Shown here: piece after piece, positions 11,301-22,845 of the stretch | Numbering within the stretch: the first letter of the stretch is position 1 | Layout of the letters: each line of letters opens with the position of its first letter | Assembly: GCF_035222485.1 (NCBI RefSeq) | Contig: NC_085921.1 | Coordinates: 2,728,001 to 2,792,000 of the forward strand | From: Podospora pseudoanserina | Taxonomy: Eukaryota; Ascomycota; Sordariomycetes; Sordariales; Podosporaceae | Reading direction: 5' to 3' | DNA length: 64,000 nucleotides | The notes under the pieces: generated by a model | What the model was told of the DNA's origin: nothing | Databases searched by the model: none | The model's input: the letters and a program-made list of their open reading frames with translations, nothing else | Made by a program: the position numbers and the translations under genes

Positions 11301-14300
11301 CATGGCAGAATATTGGAAGTCTCTTGGGGTAATGCCGGCTGCCGTTGTTGGTCACAGCCTTGGGGAGTATCCTGCACTGTGCGTCGCTGGTGTCCTATCT
11401 CTCAGCGACTGCCTGTATCTTGTCGGGAAAAGGGCAGGTTTGATGGTATCCAATTGCTCGCCTGGTACGCACTCGATGCTGGCTGTTCAAGCAGACCAAG
11501 GTGACACGGAAGCACTCCTGAAGAGTGTCGATGACGATTCCGGTATCGAAATTGCATGTCGAAATGGGCCTACGTCAATCGTCGTCAGTGGAGGATTGAA
11601 TCAGATACGGGAGTTGCAGGAGAAGGCTCTTACCAGGGGCCTGAAGACAACAATGCTCGAGGTACAGTATGCTTTCCATTCTTCTCAAATGGATGCCATT
11701 CTGGAAGACTTCTCGTCGGTTGCAAATCGAGTCAATTTCGCAGCACCAGCCATACCTGTTGCGTCGACAGTTCTGGGATCGATCGTCGAAGGTGCAGGAA
11801 TCATCAGTGCCGAATATCTGCTCCGGGGCACTCGTGGCCCTGTGCAGTTCATGGACGCGGTAGAAGCGGTTAAAAGTCTGCAAAACTCCCCAAATCAGCA
11901 AACGGTTTGGATTGAGACTGGGCCAAGCCCGGTTTGTGTCGGAATGGTGAGGTCCATGGCCATGGAAGGAGCTGCTGATCAGCTCCTTCCCTCAATGAAG
12001 AAGGGCGAGGACGACTGGAAGATGCTGACCACATCAGTGGCCAAAGCTTTCGCTGCGGGGCTCAACATCGATTGGCGCGAATTCCATCGACCCTATGAGT
12101 TGTCTCTGCGGCTAACTGCGTTACCTCATTACGCTTTCGATCTCAAGAACTACTGGATTCAATATGAGGGTGATTGGGCTCTGCGGAAAGGCCACGCAGA
12201 TAGCCTCCCTAGGTCTCCCGCGGCACAAGACCGCCTCACAAAACTCCCGTCAACTACCCTCCATCGTATCGAGTCCGAGGTCCGTGACAAGGCTGGTATC
12301 TCCGTCATTTTCGCATCAGATGCTTCCGAGCCGAAGTTGAACACCGCTCTCCGCGGTCATCTCGTCAATGGCGCAGGGCTCTGCCCTAGTTCTATCTACG
12401 CAGACATGGCATTCACTGCTGCATCGTACATCCTGGGCGACGCAGGGCTCAATATGTCCTTGGATGTCCGGGACATGCAAGTCGACAAACCGCTTGTTAT
12501 TCAACCAGGGGATACGAAGCAAATTATTCGAGTGTTTGCGACGAAAAAGATTGGTTCCGACCAAATCGAAGTAACATTTGCCTCTCAGGATGGAAGCAGA
12601 AACGAACACCACGCCACGTGTAGTGTTGTATGCGGACGAGGAGAATGTTGGCAACATGACTGGTCCAAGACGGCATATCTAATCAAGGCACGCATCGAAA
12701 GTCTAAAAGAGTCCTCCAACAAAGGCCAAACGCACAGAATCCTCCGGTCAATGGTGTACAAGTTGTTTGCAGCATTGGTGGATTACGACACTCGATACCA
12801 GGGGTTGCAAGAGGTCTTCATGGACAGCAACCTGTTTGAAGCAGCGGCCAATGTGAAATTTAACACCTCTGACAGTGATGGCACATTCAACCATAGCCCA
12901 TACTGGATCGATGGTTTCTCCCATCTTTCAGGCTTTGTGCTTAATGGCGGAGAGAGGACCCCTGCCGATGCTGTTTACATTTCCCATGGTTGGCATAGTA
13001 TGAAGATTGTTGGTCAGTTGTCTGCTGGTAAAGAGTATCAGAGCTATGTCCGCATGCAAGATACAAGCACACGCGGAGTAATGGAGGGCGATGTGTATCT
13101 CTTTGAAGGCGATGTGGTGGTGGCTGTTTGTCAGGGTCTGCGATTTCAGCGCATCCAACGCTCGATTTTCGACCACCTCCTTCCACCGCCAGACAAGCCC
13201 TCCACCCCTTCGCAACCCATGCCGAGCCTCGGTGCTAAGAGGCAATCTTTCAACTCGCACATTCCGAAAATCAAGGTTGAGTTGGTGGACGATGATATCG
13301 TGTCTTCGGATTTTGACCAGGTCCTTCAATTGGTAGCTTCCGAGGTCGGTGTTGACGTTGAAGACCTGGCAGACGACACAGTATTTGCAGATCTGGGTGT
13401 TGATAGTTTGCTGTCCATCACTATCACCGCCAAGCTTGGCCAACTATGGGGCCAAGCCATACCGGCGGGTCTTTTCACCGAGATTCTGACTGTTGCAGAA
13501 CTGCGCCGGTATCACCTTGAAAACATTGATAATTCTGAAGACGACGACCGTGCCTCGAGCTATGGCGGAAGCACTTGTGGAAACGACATTTTCAGCCAGC
13601 CTCAGAGTCAGGCATGCACTCCGTTTACCAACACAGGGCTTTCCGTCGGCACTCCAGTAGAAGATCGAGCTGGAGCTATCAGAAAGATCATTGCCGCTGA
13701 GTTGGGAATGAGCATCGAGGAAATCGACAATGACGTACCTCTGGCGGACCTTGGTGTTGACAGTCTACTATCTTTGTCCATCATGGCTGCTATCAAAGCA
13801 CAGACAGGTCAGATATTCCCATCCAGCTTTTTGATGGAATATCCAAGTTTAGCAGCAATCGAGGCTGCTCTCGGCCCTCGCCGAACACTACCAGCCCAAC
13901 AGCTGTTCAAAGCCCTGGAAAAGGTGCAAAACAACAAGAGCATTCCACAGTCTGAAGCTGTCTTGCTGCAAGGATCGTCATCTTCACGAGAACCTGCCCT
14001 GTTTCTGCTCCCTGATGGCTCTGGGAGTGCCAGCAGCTATGTTAGACTGCCAAACCTGAAACTATCTGGCCCTGTGTGGGGACTTGACAGCCCATTTCTT
14101 AACAATCCTGAGGCATTCACCATTCCGCTGGAAGAATTGGCTTCCTCATTTGCTGCAGAGATTCGAAACAAACAGGCTCACGGTCCGTACCGACTGGCCG
14201 GGTGGTCCATTGGAGGAACCTACGCATATGAGGTTGCACTACAATTGTTAAGCCATGGAGAGGTGGTTGAGTCTCTGACACTCATTGATGCACCATGTCC

Positions 14301-14781
14301 GGCTTCCCTCCCGCCACTGCCTATCGAAACGATCTCATTACTCGACAAAGTTGGAGCGTTTGACGGTTTCAAGAACAAGAAGAAGGCGGGCAAGACATAC
14401 ATGAGGGAAACTGCCCATGCTCACTTTGCTGGATCGGTTAAAGCACTGGAAAGATACAAGCCTGCTGCAATGCAAAATATTTCAACTCCACTGATTAGGT
14501 CTGTCACAGTGGTGTGGGCACGAGATGGCGTTTGGGACACGGTTGGGCCGGAAGTCAAAGCAAGGCATATTAAGGCACTTGGCAAAAAGAATGCTGCAAG
14601 AGACTGGATGTTGGACACAAAATCAGACTTTGGGCCGAACGGGTGGGAGATGTTGCTCCCTGGTGCTGAGATTCAGTGCAAAGTAGTTGAGGGCGACCAT
14701 TTCACCATCATGAAAGACTCAGGGGTGTTGAAGCTTGGCGAGGTACTTCAAGGTACCATCATCGGGCCAGCTCGAAGTTGA
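8373..14781 (+). CDS. Non-reducing polyketide synthase, SAT-KS-AT-PT-ACP-ACP-TE
   Basis: Two exons, 8373-8662 and 8712-14781 (49-bp intron); 2119 aa. Domains in order with visible catalytic residues: SAT (about 1-350; GLCTG with Cys119, His242); KS (about 361-790; VDTACSSSAAS with Cys532); malonyl-CoA AT (about 887-1190; GHSLGEY with Ser979); product template (about 1281-1590; His1313 in RGHLVNG, Asp1497 in WIDGF); two ACPs (GVDSLLS with Ser1662 and Ser1781); thioesterase (GWSIGG with Ser1929, His2093 in GDHFTI). There is no KR, DH, ER or methyltransferase domain, so it should make an unreduced aromatic polyketide released by the TE. Length, tandem ACPs and TE resemble orsellinic-acid-type and wA-type synthases; the chain length is not deducible by eye. 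Every active site looks intact. Confidence 0.95.
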
Positions 14782-16296
14782 GCATCCTTCGAAGCTTTGT
14801 GGGAGGGGCGGGATGCGTCTCTTTTGTACTACGAAATTATCTTTGTTCTTTTCTAGATAGATCGCATCTCAAAATATCTTTCATTACCTATGACCAAGGC
14901 GTTGTTTTGTGCTTGATGGGCTTGTCGTCCTTCCTCGACGTTGATTGGCTACTGAGAAGGCCTGCCAAGATTGACCGCTGCAAGTGCATTGCACCAAAAA
15001 TAGGAGGCGGGCTAGCCACATTGTCTAACTTCCCTGTCCGTAGTAGCACTAACTGCCTTGGGAATTTACACAACGCTGCATTACAAAACCTATTTTCCAG
15101 GGCAAAACCAACCCCCCATTTCGTGCCAAGCTATGCAGCAATTCTTTCAACGCAGCTGCCACAACCACGTTTAACAACCTGTAATGCCACTATTCCCACT
15201 GCCAAAGGCTCCGAGGAAAGGTTCAATCTGTAAAGGCTCAATTTTCAAAGCCTCAACTGACAAAGGCTCAATTGCCAACCTGCAATTCCATTCAAAATGG
15301 CTGGTTCGAGCCGCCTGGGCATGCGCGCCTGGCTCGAAGGCCTTGAATTGAACCATCACTTGAACTCTCAATTGCGCACCCGGTGTAATGGCTCTTTGCG
15401 CTGGCAGTAGGAAGAGCTGGCCGACATTAAAAACGACTATTTTCCTATACAAAATGGTGAATTTCATGTGCATAGCTACTCTTCGGTCAATTTTGAACCT
15501 ACTTGCCGAACATAGTTAGCGCCATTACGGATAGCAAAGTTTGACAAAATGGCTAGCCCGCCTCAAAAATAGGCCTCTGGAGCGATCTGGTGGAGCCTTT
15601 GTTAGCGCTCTGGTGGGGAAGAGTGACCCGTTCACTGACATCCAGTCTTTCGCAGTTTCACCCTATTCACTGTGTTGACAACGGGACCATGGCGCGCCTA
15701 GGATGTTTCGGCGGCTGCTCAAACTACCAATCTCAATCTTGGTGGCGTCTCGTCAAATCGGTTGACTTTGTCGCGGCAAACGGTTACACGCGAATACTCC
15801 AGCACAGAAACACAGAATCGATCCGTCGCATGTCACTGTGTGGATGGTGATGATCCAAAACAAACCCTGCAATTCTTGGTCCTGCAAAAATGGAATATAA
15901 GTGACGGCTCCCAGACAATCGAACATGAGTTTCATTGTTCTTTTTTGTGATAGACTCACAAAAGCTGCCCCGTTTTCTTTTTTCTCTTTTTCTATTTTTC
16001 ATATTCAGTCAGGTGCTCCTATTTTCTCTCTCTTTTTCCTATTGTTGGAACGGGTGAATCAAAGGCGTTGTTCACAAGGGTTATTGTTTAACTTGTCTCC
16101 TTTGTTGTTCATCAACTGCATATAACTGTCATTTTTTCTTCGACTCGGAACAACCACCAACATCACCAAACGAACAGCTTACAGCAGCGTGTGTCTGAGA
16201 CAACGATCTTTTCCTTGACGTCTTTTTTTCCTTTTCGACAATTCACGATACGTTGTCTTTATTTCCACGAAAGTATTTTCCTTGACATCTATCAAA
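14782..16296. other. Intergenic spacer after the PKS
   Basis: About 1.5 kb without a supported gene. It holds the 3' flank of the PKS, a 15-bp tandem repeat (listed separately), an 8-bp inverted repeat TTCGAGCC/GGCTCGAA at 15305-15338, and pyrimidine-rich leader sequence before the Fig1 gene. A 151-codon plus-strand open frame overlapping the PKS stop shows no domain. Confidence 0.5.
15217..15276. repeat. 15-bp tandem repeat, four units
   Basis: Four consecutive 15-base units begin AAAGGTTCAAT, AAAGGCTCAAT, AAAGCCTCAAC and AAAGGCTCAAT. A partial unit (AAAGGCTC) precedes at 15204. It lies outside any supported gene. Confidence 0.7.
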
Positions 16297-17162
16297 ATGG
16301 TCGTCTTGAAGCTCGCAAAGATGTTCCTCCTGCGTAAGTCCCCCTTCTCTTCCACCCCTTGACATGACTTTTTGCTAACGACCTTTTAGCCAAGGGCACC
16401 GGACTCATCCGTTACATCCCCTACCTCTTCATCATCCCCGTCCTCGTCTTCCACGCCCTCGCCTTGACCGGCTGCGTGAGCACCTCCCCGGGGATTCCCA
16501 ATATCTATGTTGTCTCCCTCCGCTCCGCCGAGCTCGCAAACACAAACAACACCGACCTCGACGTCCAAGTCCGGATCGGCTACTTTGGCATGTGCGGCAT
16601 CAGCGAAGAGCACGGCACCCTCTGCGGCACCGTCTCGGGCCGCTCCGTCGAGGACCTCTCCTCGACTCTGTTCCCCGCCGCGACCGCATCAAATAACACC
16701 CTCCTCAAGAACGAAATCACCGATCTCATCACCACCGCTCAGGACCTCCAGACTGAGATCTTCATCTCCATCCTCGCCGGCGCTGCAGTCCTCTTCATCG
16801 TTGGCCTTGTCGCGCTCTTTTTCTTCAAGCAAGACAGGAAGAAGAATGCCACTGAGTGGTATGAGCAAGGAAAGTGGAGCAAGATTGTCAAGCGCGGGAC
16901 TTATGGTGCGCTTTTCCTCTCGGCTGCCATGACGTTTGCCTCTGCGCTTGCCACGAGCCAAAGTGCGGGTGCACTCCAGATTACGAGCGCGGTGATGGAG
17001 AATGCTTCGGTTTTGATCAAGACTGGGACGACGATTCAGGTTTTCCAGTGGATCGCGTTTGGGTTTGGGTTTTCATTTGCGGCGGTGGTGCCGTTTTTGG
17101 CGAAGCCTAGGGAGGAGAGTGGGAGCGGGGAGTATGTTGATAAGGAGGGGAATGTGGTTTGA
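16297..17162 (+). CDS. FIG1: Fig1-family Ca2+ regulator / membrane fusion protein
   Basis: Two exons, 16297-16333 and 16390-17162 (56-bp intron); 269 aa. Hydrophobic segments occur at about residues 20-40, 145-170, 180-205 and 225-250, giving a four-pass claudin-like topology. The extracellular loop begins GCVSTSPGIPNIYVVSL and continues with a GYFGMCG motif, matching the Fig1 domain (PF12351). Fig1 proteins act in low-affinity calcium influx and cell fusion during mating in fungi. The tail is short, acidic and Gly-rich. A long pyrimidine-rich leader precedes the start codon. Confidence 0.85.
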
Positions 17163-17514
17163 GCGTGCAGCTTTGGGCGCTTAGACGTGATGCGGGCTCT
17201 GGGCGGGACTTGGAGCGCGGGAGGTGTGGCGGTGGTGGTTGTGTAAGATAGTGGTATACACCTAATTCTTGTTTCTGGATATATTGAGGATTACTGATGC
17301 TGATTATAATGATTATTTTGTGTTCATATTTGTTCTCATGTGTAAAGTTATGGCAAGATTGTGAGAGACCAGCCAAGTCGATAAAGTCCAATGAGCGACC
17401 ACGTGTTGCAGGGTAAGGCAGAGTGAGCGACTCACAACGGCTCTCGGCTGCATATTTAAGGCACAATGGATCTTTCGCACGGCACGCATTCACAGTCTTC
17501 TACTCTTTCAAGTC
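17163..17514. other. Spacer after FIG1
   Basis: The 3' flank of FIG1; I see no gene or repeat. Confidence 0.4.
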
Positions 17515-18718
17515 ATGGAGGGTTTGCGGAAGCTAGGCCATGAGGCCTCGAACAGAATCTTGTTCCATCCCAGGCCTGAAGAGCATGAATACATCATTAT
17601 CGATTCACCCAACTCTGAACCAAGACGATGGGCAGGCTATCCTTTGCAAGATGTTCTTCTTACTGTCCAGCATGGCCCCCCTTACTGACCCACCTTCACC
17701 AACAACCACGCCCACCGTGCCAGCACTTTGTTTCTTGTTTGGAAAAGCTGAATATCGACCACGAATCGGAAGACGATTTTACCCACCCTCCAACATTAAA
17801 CATGTCGCGGCATGAATTTTACCGGCTATGGAAACTATGGAGTACGCCTGCGGTGACAGTCTCAAGTGGCAGAGAGTCATTCAAAAAGTTGAAAACCTAA
17901 GCAAATTGAACCCATGGTCACCAGATGCAGAGAAGGACGAGAGGACATTGGATAAGGCGACGCACGGGCGGCAGGCAATTTGAAGGGCTCTTGTCAAGAT
18001 TGAAGATCATACAGAGCAAATGAATAGCCTTGGGGCGGTGGTGAGATCGTTGGAACACGCCGGGTTTTGGGTAGATCCTCACGGGGATAGCGTCACTCGC
18101 ATGAAGAAGGCGGCGCATGAGATTGAACAGCGGGTGGAACAGTGGCATTTTCGGTTTCAGTACCTCAAAGAACGGGGAAAGAACCAGTTGAACGTGGTGA
18201 GTCACGGTCCCGAGTGCATAACAAAAGATCATGTGCATCCTCAAGTGTTGCTGAAGCAATGCTGACTTGTGTGGCAGTTGTACAACATAATCAATTGATA
18301 TGATACCGCTTCAGGCATCTCCATTGCTCAATGGGCGAGAAAAGACAGTCGGTCGATGAAGACGATTGCGGATGTGACGATGTGGTTTTTGCCAGGGACG
18401 TGCATTGCAACTTTGTTTGCACTTCCCTTCCTGCCTGCACAGTTGGCAGCATTCTGGGTTTAATGGATATTCGCCATTCCCGTCACTCTCCTGATGGTGG
18501 GGATTCGGTATTCGTGGTTTTCAAGGACACTGGTTGGCACCAAAAAGCATTTTGCACCGACAGAGAAACAATCAAACCACAGTGCTGCGGTGGGGATACA
18601 TCAAAAACGAGGGGACGACTCACCGATGCCTGGCTTCCACTCCGCATCCATCAAGCGCATGATTCCCGGGAAGGATGGCGTGCGTGTGGTGGCAACAGAG
18701 TCTGAGATACCAGTTTGA
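17515..18718 (+). pseudogene. Decayed CorA-like membrane protein gene
   Basis: Protein homology continues through several frames and stops. An ATG at 17515 opens 57 codons to TGA 17686-17688. A later frame (about 17860-18200) is helical and charged, with one in-frame TGA at about 17981. It splices plausibly at GTGAGT (18196) to AG (18277) into LYNIIN followed by a TGA, then SMKTIADVTMWFLPGTCIAT, a second membrane stretch, and another stop (TAA near 18463). The phrase around TMWFLPGTCIATLFALPF is characteristic of fungal CorA-like (ZntB-type) two-TM proteins. The conserved intron shows descent from a spliced gene. Two or more nonsense changes and a frame change argue for a pseudogene, although some breaks could be unrecognised introns. 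Confidence 0.7.
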
Positions 18719-19107
18719 TAAGTAGATCTCAAGCAGGCAACTCTCATGTCCCCTGAGGACATGTTACCACATGGACGACTTTGCTTGTCATTCTTACCTG
18801 TTATTAGACTGGATATGTCAATGCATTTCAAAAAGATTTTCAGTTTTTTCCATCATTCTTTCCAAGTTGTCAGCCAGCGACCATTGCTCCTGCCAGACCA
18901 ACTTGAAAATTAACATCCATCCCGTCACCTGGCAAACAGGGAAGGAGCACTCATATTTCGCTACTTCTATTATAAACTGCACACCATTTGGCACGTCCAC
19001 CTTTTTTCAACGCCATCTGGCACCTATTCTTCAACCTGCAACTTACATCCCGCAGTCCACCCACCGTATCGCCGTCGTGTTTGACAACTACCAACGGCTG
19101 TACCATC
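18719..19107. other. Spacer before F-box locus
   Basis: Nothing supported; probable former promoter of the F-box gene. Confidence 0.4.
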
Positions 19108-20552
19108 ATGGTGACGACGCCGTCTCGGAATCACGGCGACGCGCTCAAACGTAAACTCGACGACCGCGACTCTGATCGAGATGACGACACCCAGCCCAGC
19201 AAACGCTCCACATTTGGTATCATCAGGGCGGCGGAGGAATCCCAACTAGTCACGGAGGAGTTCCAACCAGCCACGCTCGACACACTTGCCACTGAACTGC
19301 TCTGTCTTATCTTCCCACAGCAGACAATCACGTTCAATCAGAAGAGACGGCTGTCTCTGGTGTGCAGGCGGTTCCGCTTGATCTTGAGGTCAGTCCTTTT
19401 TCGCACGTTGGCACTGGGGATTGATGTGGAGGGGAGTGGATATGATTGGATGACATACCTTCAAAAGGAGGGACAGCACCAGTCGCTACGTATGTTTATA
19501 CCGAAATGATATGGACATCCTGCTGATTGTAGTTAGCTGCGCTGTACGTCACAATTGGGTCCTCAGCCACATCAATCCGGTGCAAATCAACGCTTTCAGG
19601 GCGTGGTCCTGTCGACAAATGCGGTACCCACCTACTTTTTCTCACCATCCTCTGCAACAACCCCGACAGGAGCGAATTAATACGTTATCCAAATGTTTTG
19701 CAGACGGCTTACCCCCCGCCCCCATCGATCCGTTACAAGCCTCCAAGTCCTAGCCCAAATGCCTAATTTGAAGACGCTATCCATGGACGGCTTTGAAGAT
19801 GAGTTCTATTATGACTCGTTTAAGTGCCGGCCGTTATCTGGGATTACAATAGGACACTGCTGGTCCGTTCTCTCATCGGTCCAGGTGTTGACAGTGAGAC
19901 CCCATCTTGGGAGTTTGATGTTCAGCGACCAACTTCATGCGCTCCTGGTAAGATGCTGCCCCAGTGTCCAGACTCTTCGAATCATCATTCGCGACAATTC
20001 GTGGGGTGTCTTGATACGTGGGATGAGCGATGCTTCTGGGATTGGATGGCATTAGCACTGAAGCAGGCATTCAGGTTGTCCAAGCTCGTCGACCTCCAGA
20101 TGTTTCAATTTGGCTACTTCGCCCAGCTCAATTTGGATATTGGAACCAGGGGGATAGAAAGATAAAGAAGTGTAGGGGCGGTTGGACTCCATATGATATC
20201 TATGGTAAGTTCGTTCTCTTTATAGTTGCCCATATCTTTCATGTCATGCTAATACGGCTCCACTTCAGAAATCCACAGATATTTCCCACATATCACTCGC
20301 CCTCCTCTTTACGGCAGCATTGATCTATCTATGATCGATGTCGATCCGGACGAGTCAGACGATTCATACCAGCTAGATGGGCCATACGAGACAGATGAGC
20401 CATACAAGATCAACGAGTTTGCCCCCATGTTCAAACGCTTCAAAAGGCTTGAACAAATGGTGATGACAGATGAGCCTATGATGTCTTCTTGTACGTTTGA
20501 AGACTGGTGGGGAATGAAGAGGGGGCGGTCGAGAGTGAGGCCATCATTGTGA
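19108..20552 (+). pseudogene. F-box family gene, probably decayed
   Basis: From ATG 19108 an exon to 19489 encodes a basic start, an F-box (LDTLATELLCLIFP ... RRLSLVCRRFRLILRSVLFRTL), then a GTATGT donor at 19490. Downstream, leucine-rich repeat-like pieces appear in changing frames: LFLTILCNNPDRSELIRY (19641-19695), LAQMPNLKTLSMDGFED (19755-19800), VQVLTVRPHLGSLMF, and FAPMFKRFKRLEQMVMTDEP (20419-20478). Stops and frame changes between pieces are not all explained by introns. F-box proteins are substrate adaptors of SCF ubiquitin ligases; large decaying families are common in ascomycetes. A related locus lies at the other end of the window (62.4-63.6 kb), with a matching FxPMxKxFKxLxQxVxTDE segment. 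Confidence 0.6.
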
Positions 20553-21492
20553 ATGGCTGTACCCACGCCTGAGCAATTGTTATAAACGATGGCTGAGATC
20601 AGCCCGCGCGATCTTTCAAGCCTGTGGAGAGCAGCTGACTCGGATTTCTTTCGTCAACGAAAATAAGGGAACGGAGTACATCAGAGACCGGATGACGCCA
20701 ACAAGCCTGTGGTGGCGCGTAAGTTTCACAACCATTGTTCACTTATCTTACATATGCTATGTCTCGCGGGAAGGATGACAGCCCGATTCGGGTGCTGCAG
20801 GAGCCATCAGATAGGAGATCATGTAGACTGTATCTTGGAATTGGGGCTTAATACAATAGGCATGCCCTTAAAACCTCTTGCTGGCTTGACATGGTACTGT
20901 GTGCATCACGGTATGGTATCGCATTCTGCAGAAGAACACAGCGTGGTAAAGATCATGTACGAGGTTGTAGGGGCAGAAATGTATACGTTGCAACCGCAAC
21001 TACAGGCTCAAAGGACAGTTAATATATTTTACTAGTAATTAATAGACCTTTAAAGATTGTCGAAAGTACTTAACATTTTGGCGCAATATTTAGTATTTTA
21101 TCCATAACGGGTCTAGGTAGAAGAGGGTACAAGTCAAAAAGGTGATGACATAACGAGTCTGTGCCAAACCAGCTGAGGGAATTTACTTTCCCTTCATTCT
21201 TGGAAGTATGGCTTGGATTCTTGCGCCAATTCAGCAGGCATGTTTGCAGCTTCTGCTGTGGTTGAAACTAGCTCTTTGGTGCGGAGGATCCCTAGCTCAA
21301 AGCGAGACATTCACATCATGTTGACGATTTGGTTGCCTCACTGGATTTCATGGGCCGATCCAAGCTCTACAAAATTGCCAAAATGATGGGGCAAATCTGG
21401 AAGTATTCAAAATGATTAGGTATCATTGAAGCCAAAATAGGGGTTACTACTTCTCTTCCTTCAGCCCCCCTACATGACCCTCAGCCCGGTGC
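20553..21492. other. AT-richer spacer
   Basis: No supported gene over about 940 bp. A 108-codon open frame at 20709-21035 has no domain. It may contain further remains of the F-box locus. Confidence 0.4.
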
Positions 21493-22383
21493 TTAAACGG
21501 CCTCCACCTTCTTATGCAACTCTAAAATCTGACCAAGAGTCAGCATCGTAGGCGACCGCGTAAACCCCTCCTGAAACGGCAGCCTCTCCTCTTCTGTCAC
21601 TTCATGTCAGCAAGCCCAATCATCATTTTGTTGATACGATAAAAAAGAACATACCAAACAGCACCTTGACCCAATCAGTCCGCGCATTCCCCTGCGTTCC
21701 CTCCCCAAAGACCATGAGATACAGACTGGTCTCCAAAATGGAGAACCTGTTCTGATCCTCGGTCAGGCTAAATTCCGGGTTGGAAGCCCTTGCGCTCTCC
21801 ACTCTTTCCTTCCTGGCCGCTGCGGCAACTTGGAGGGGGATTTTCTCCAGTCCTCGAAAGTGTTTAAATACTGTTTCCCACGTCTCGGGGGAAAAGGAGT
21901 GGTTGTCGCCGAAAAAGACGTCTTTTCTGCTGAGGGAGGCGTCGTGCTCGATGACTGAGGGAGAGGTGGGGGACATGTGTCAGCGTTGCTTACTCATGGG
22001 TGTGGCAGGGGGGGGAGCTCACCGCCGTGTTTGTTCAGGTCGTCCAGGTTGAAGGTTAACCAGCTGCCAGTGGTGGAGGTTTGGAGGGCTTTGAGGCCGA
22101 CGATGAGGGTTGCGTCGGGGGCGAGGTTGATGCCCTCTTTGGCGGCTTGGATGAGCTTGAGGAGGGAGACGTTGGACCCATCTCGGGGAAGGTAGGCGTG
22201 GTTTGCGAGAGCGTTGACCATCGGACATGGGCTGCGTTTATCGGTGGCGGAAGGGGCTTGGAAGGCATGGTCCTGTTGGTGGTTGGTATCCTGGTTGGGG
22301 GAAGTTATGAGGGACTCGATCGTGCTGTAGGTTGCGGTGAATATGGAGGAGAAAGATGTGATGACTTTGAAGGCGAGCGACAT
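21493..22383 (-). CDS. Heme-thiolate peroxidase / peroxygenase (peroxidase family 2)
   Basis: Three exons, 22383-22023, 21954-21655 and 21593-21493 (introns 68 and 61 bp); 253 aa. The proximal motif SPCPMVNALANHAYLPRDG supplies the heme-ligating Cys53 (PCP motif). The distal triad Glu123-His124-Asp125 in GVIEHDASLSR is rebuilt across intron 1. These define chloroperoxidase-like and short unspecific peroxygenases (PF01328), which use H2O2 for oxygen transfer or halogenation. The length fits the short class. A weakly hydrophobic N-terminus (about 1-25) may be a secretion signal but is not convincing. The last exon ends LGQILELHKKVEAV, the usual end of the domain. Confidence 0.9.
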
Positions 22384-22845
22384 TTTTGGCTTTGGGTGAT
22401 GATGACTGGGGAAGTGATGGTTGCTTAGGAGGCCGGGAGGGGTTGGTGGGGGTAGCTGGATAATTGGTACAACAGATGCTGGATGGATGGGCTGGGAAAT
22501 GTATCAGCAAAAGGATCAGAACAGGTCTGAGTCTTTTAAGGGAGTACGATTTGATTTAATCCTCGCGAGCTCATGTTTTGGGATCTGAGTGAGATGCACG
22601 TGCCCTTAGTCACACACATTAAGCACCGTGTGTCCGAGGTGACATCTGACTGGGTCAAGTGCATGCCAAAATTATCCTAGTCTAGTGCTCACGCTGTGTT
22701 TCACACCGAGAAACTCATGTGAGCCAATCTTCTGGGGGCGTTTCAAAGCCACCGAATCTTTGCCGCCAGCTGCAACCTGGAAGCTGTTCAGTCTCCATGT
22801 CAAAACCTTATTCCAACCTCCCTTGCCAGCCAGCCATCACTCGTT
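22384..22845. other. Spacer between peroxidase and small secreted protein gene
   Basis: Promoter of the peroxidase and 3' flank of the next gene; nothing else seen. Confidence 0.4.
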
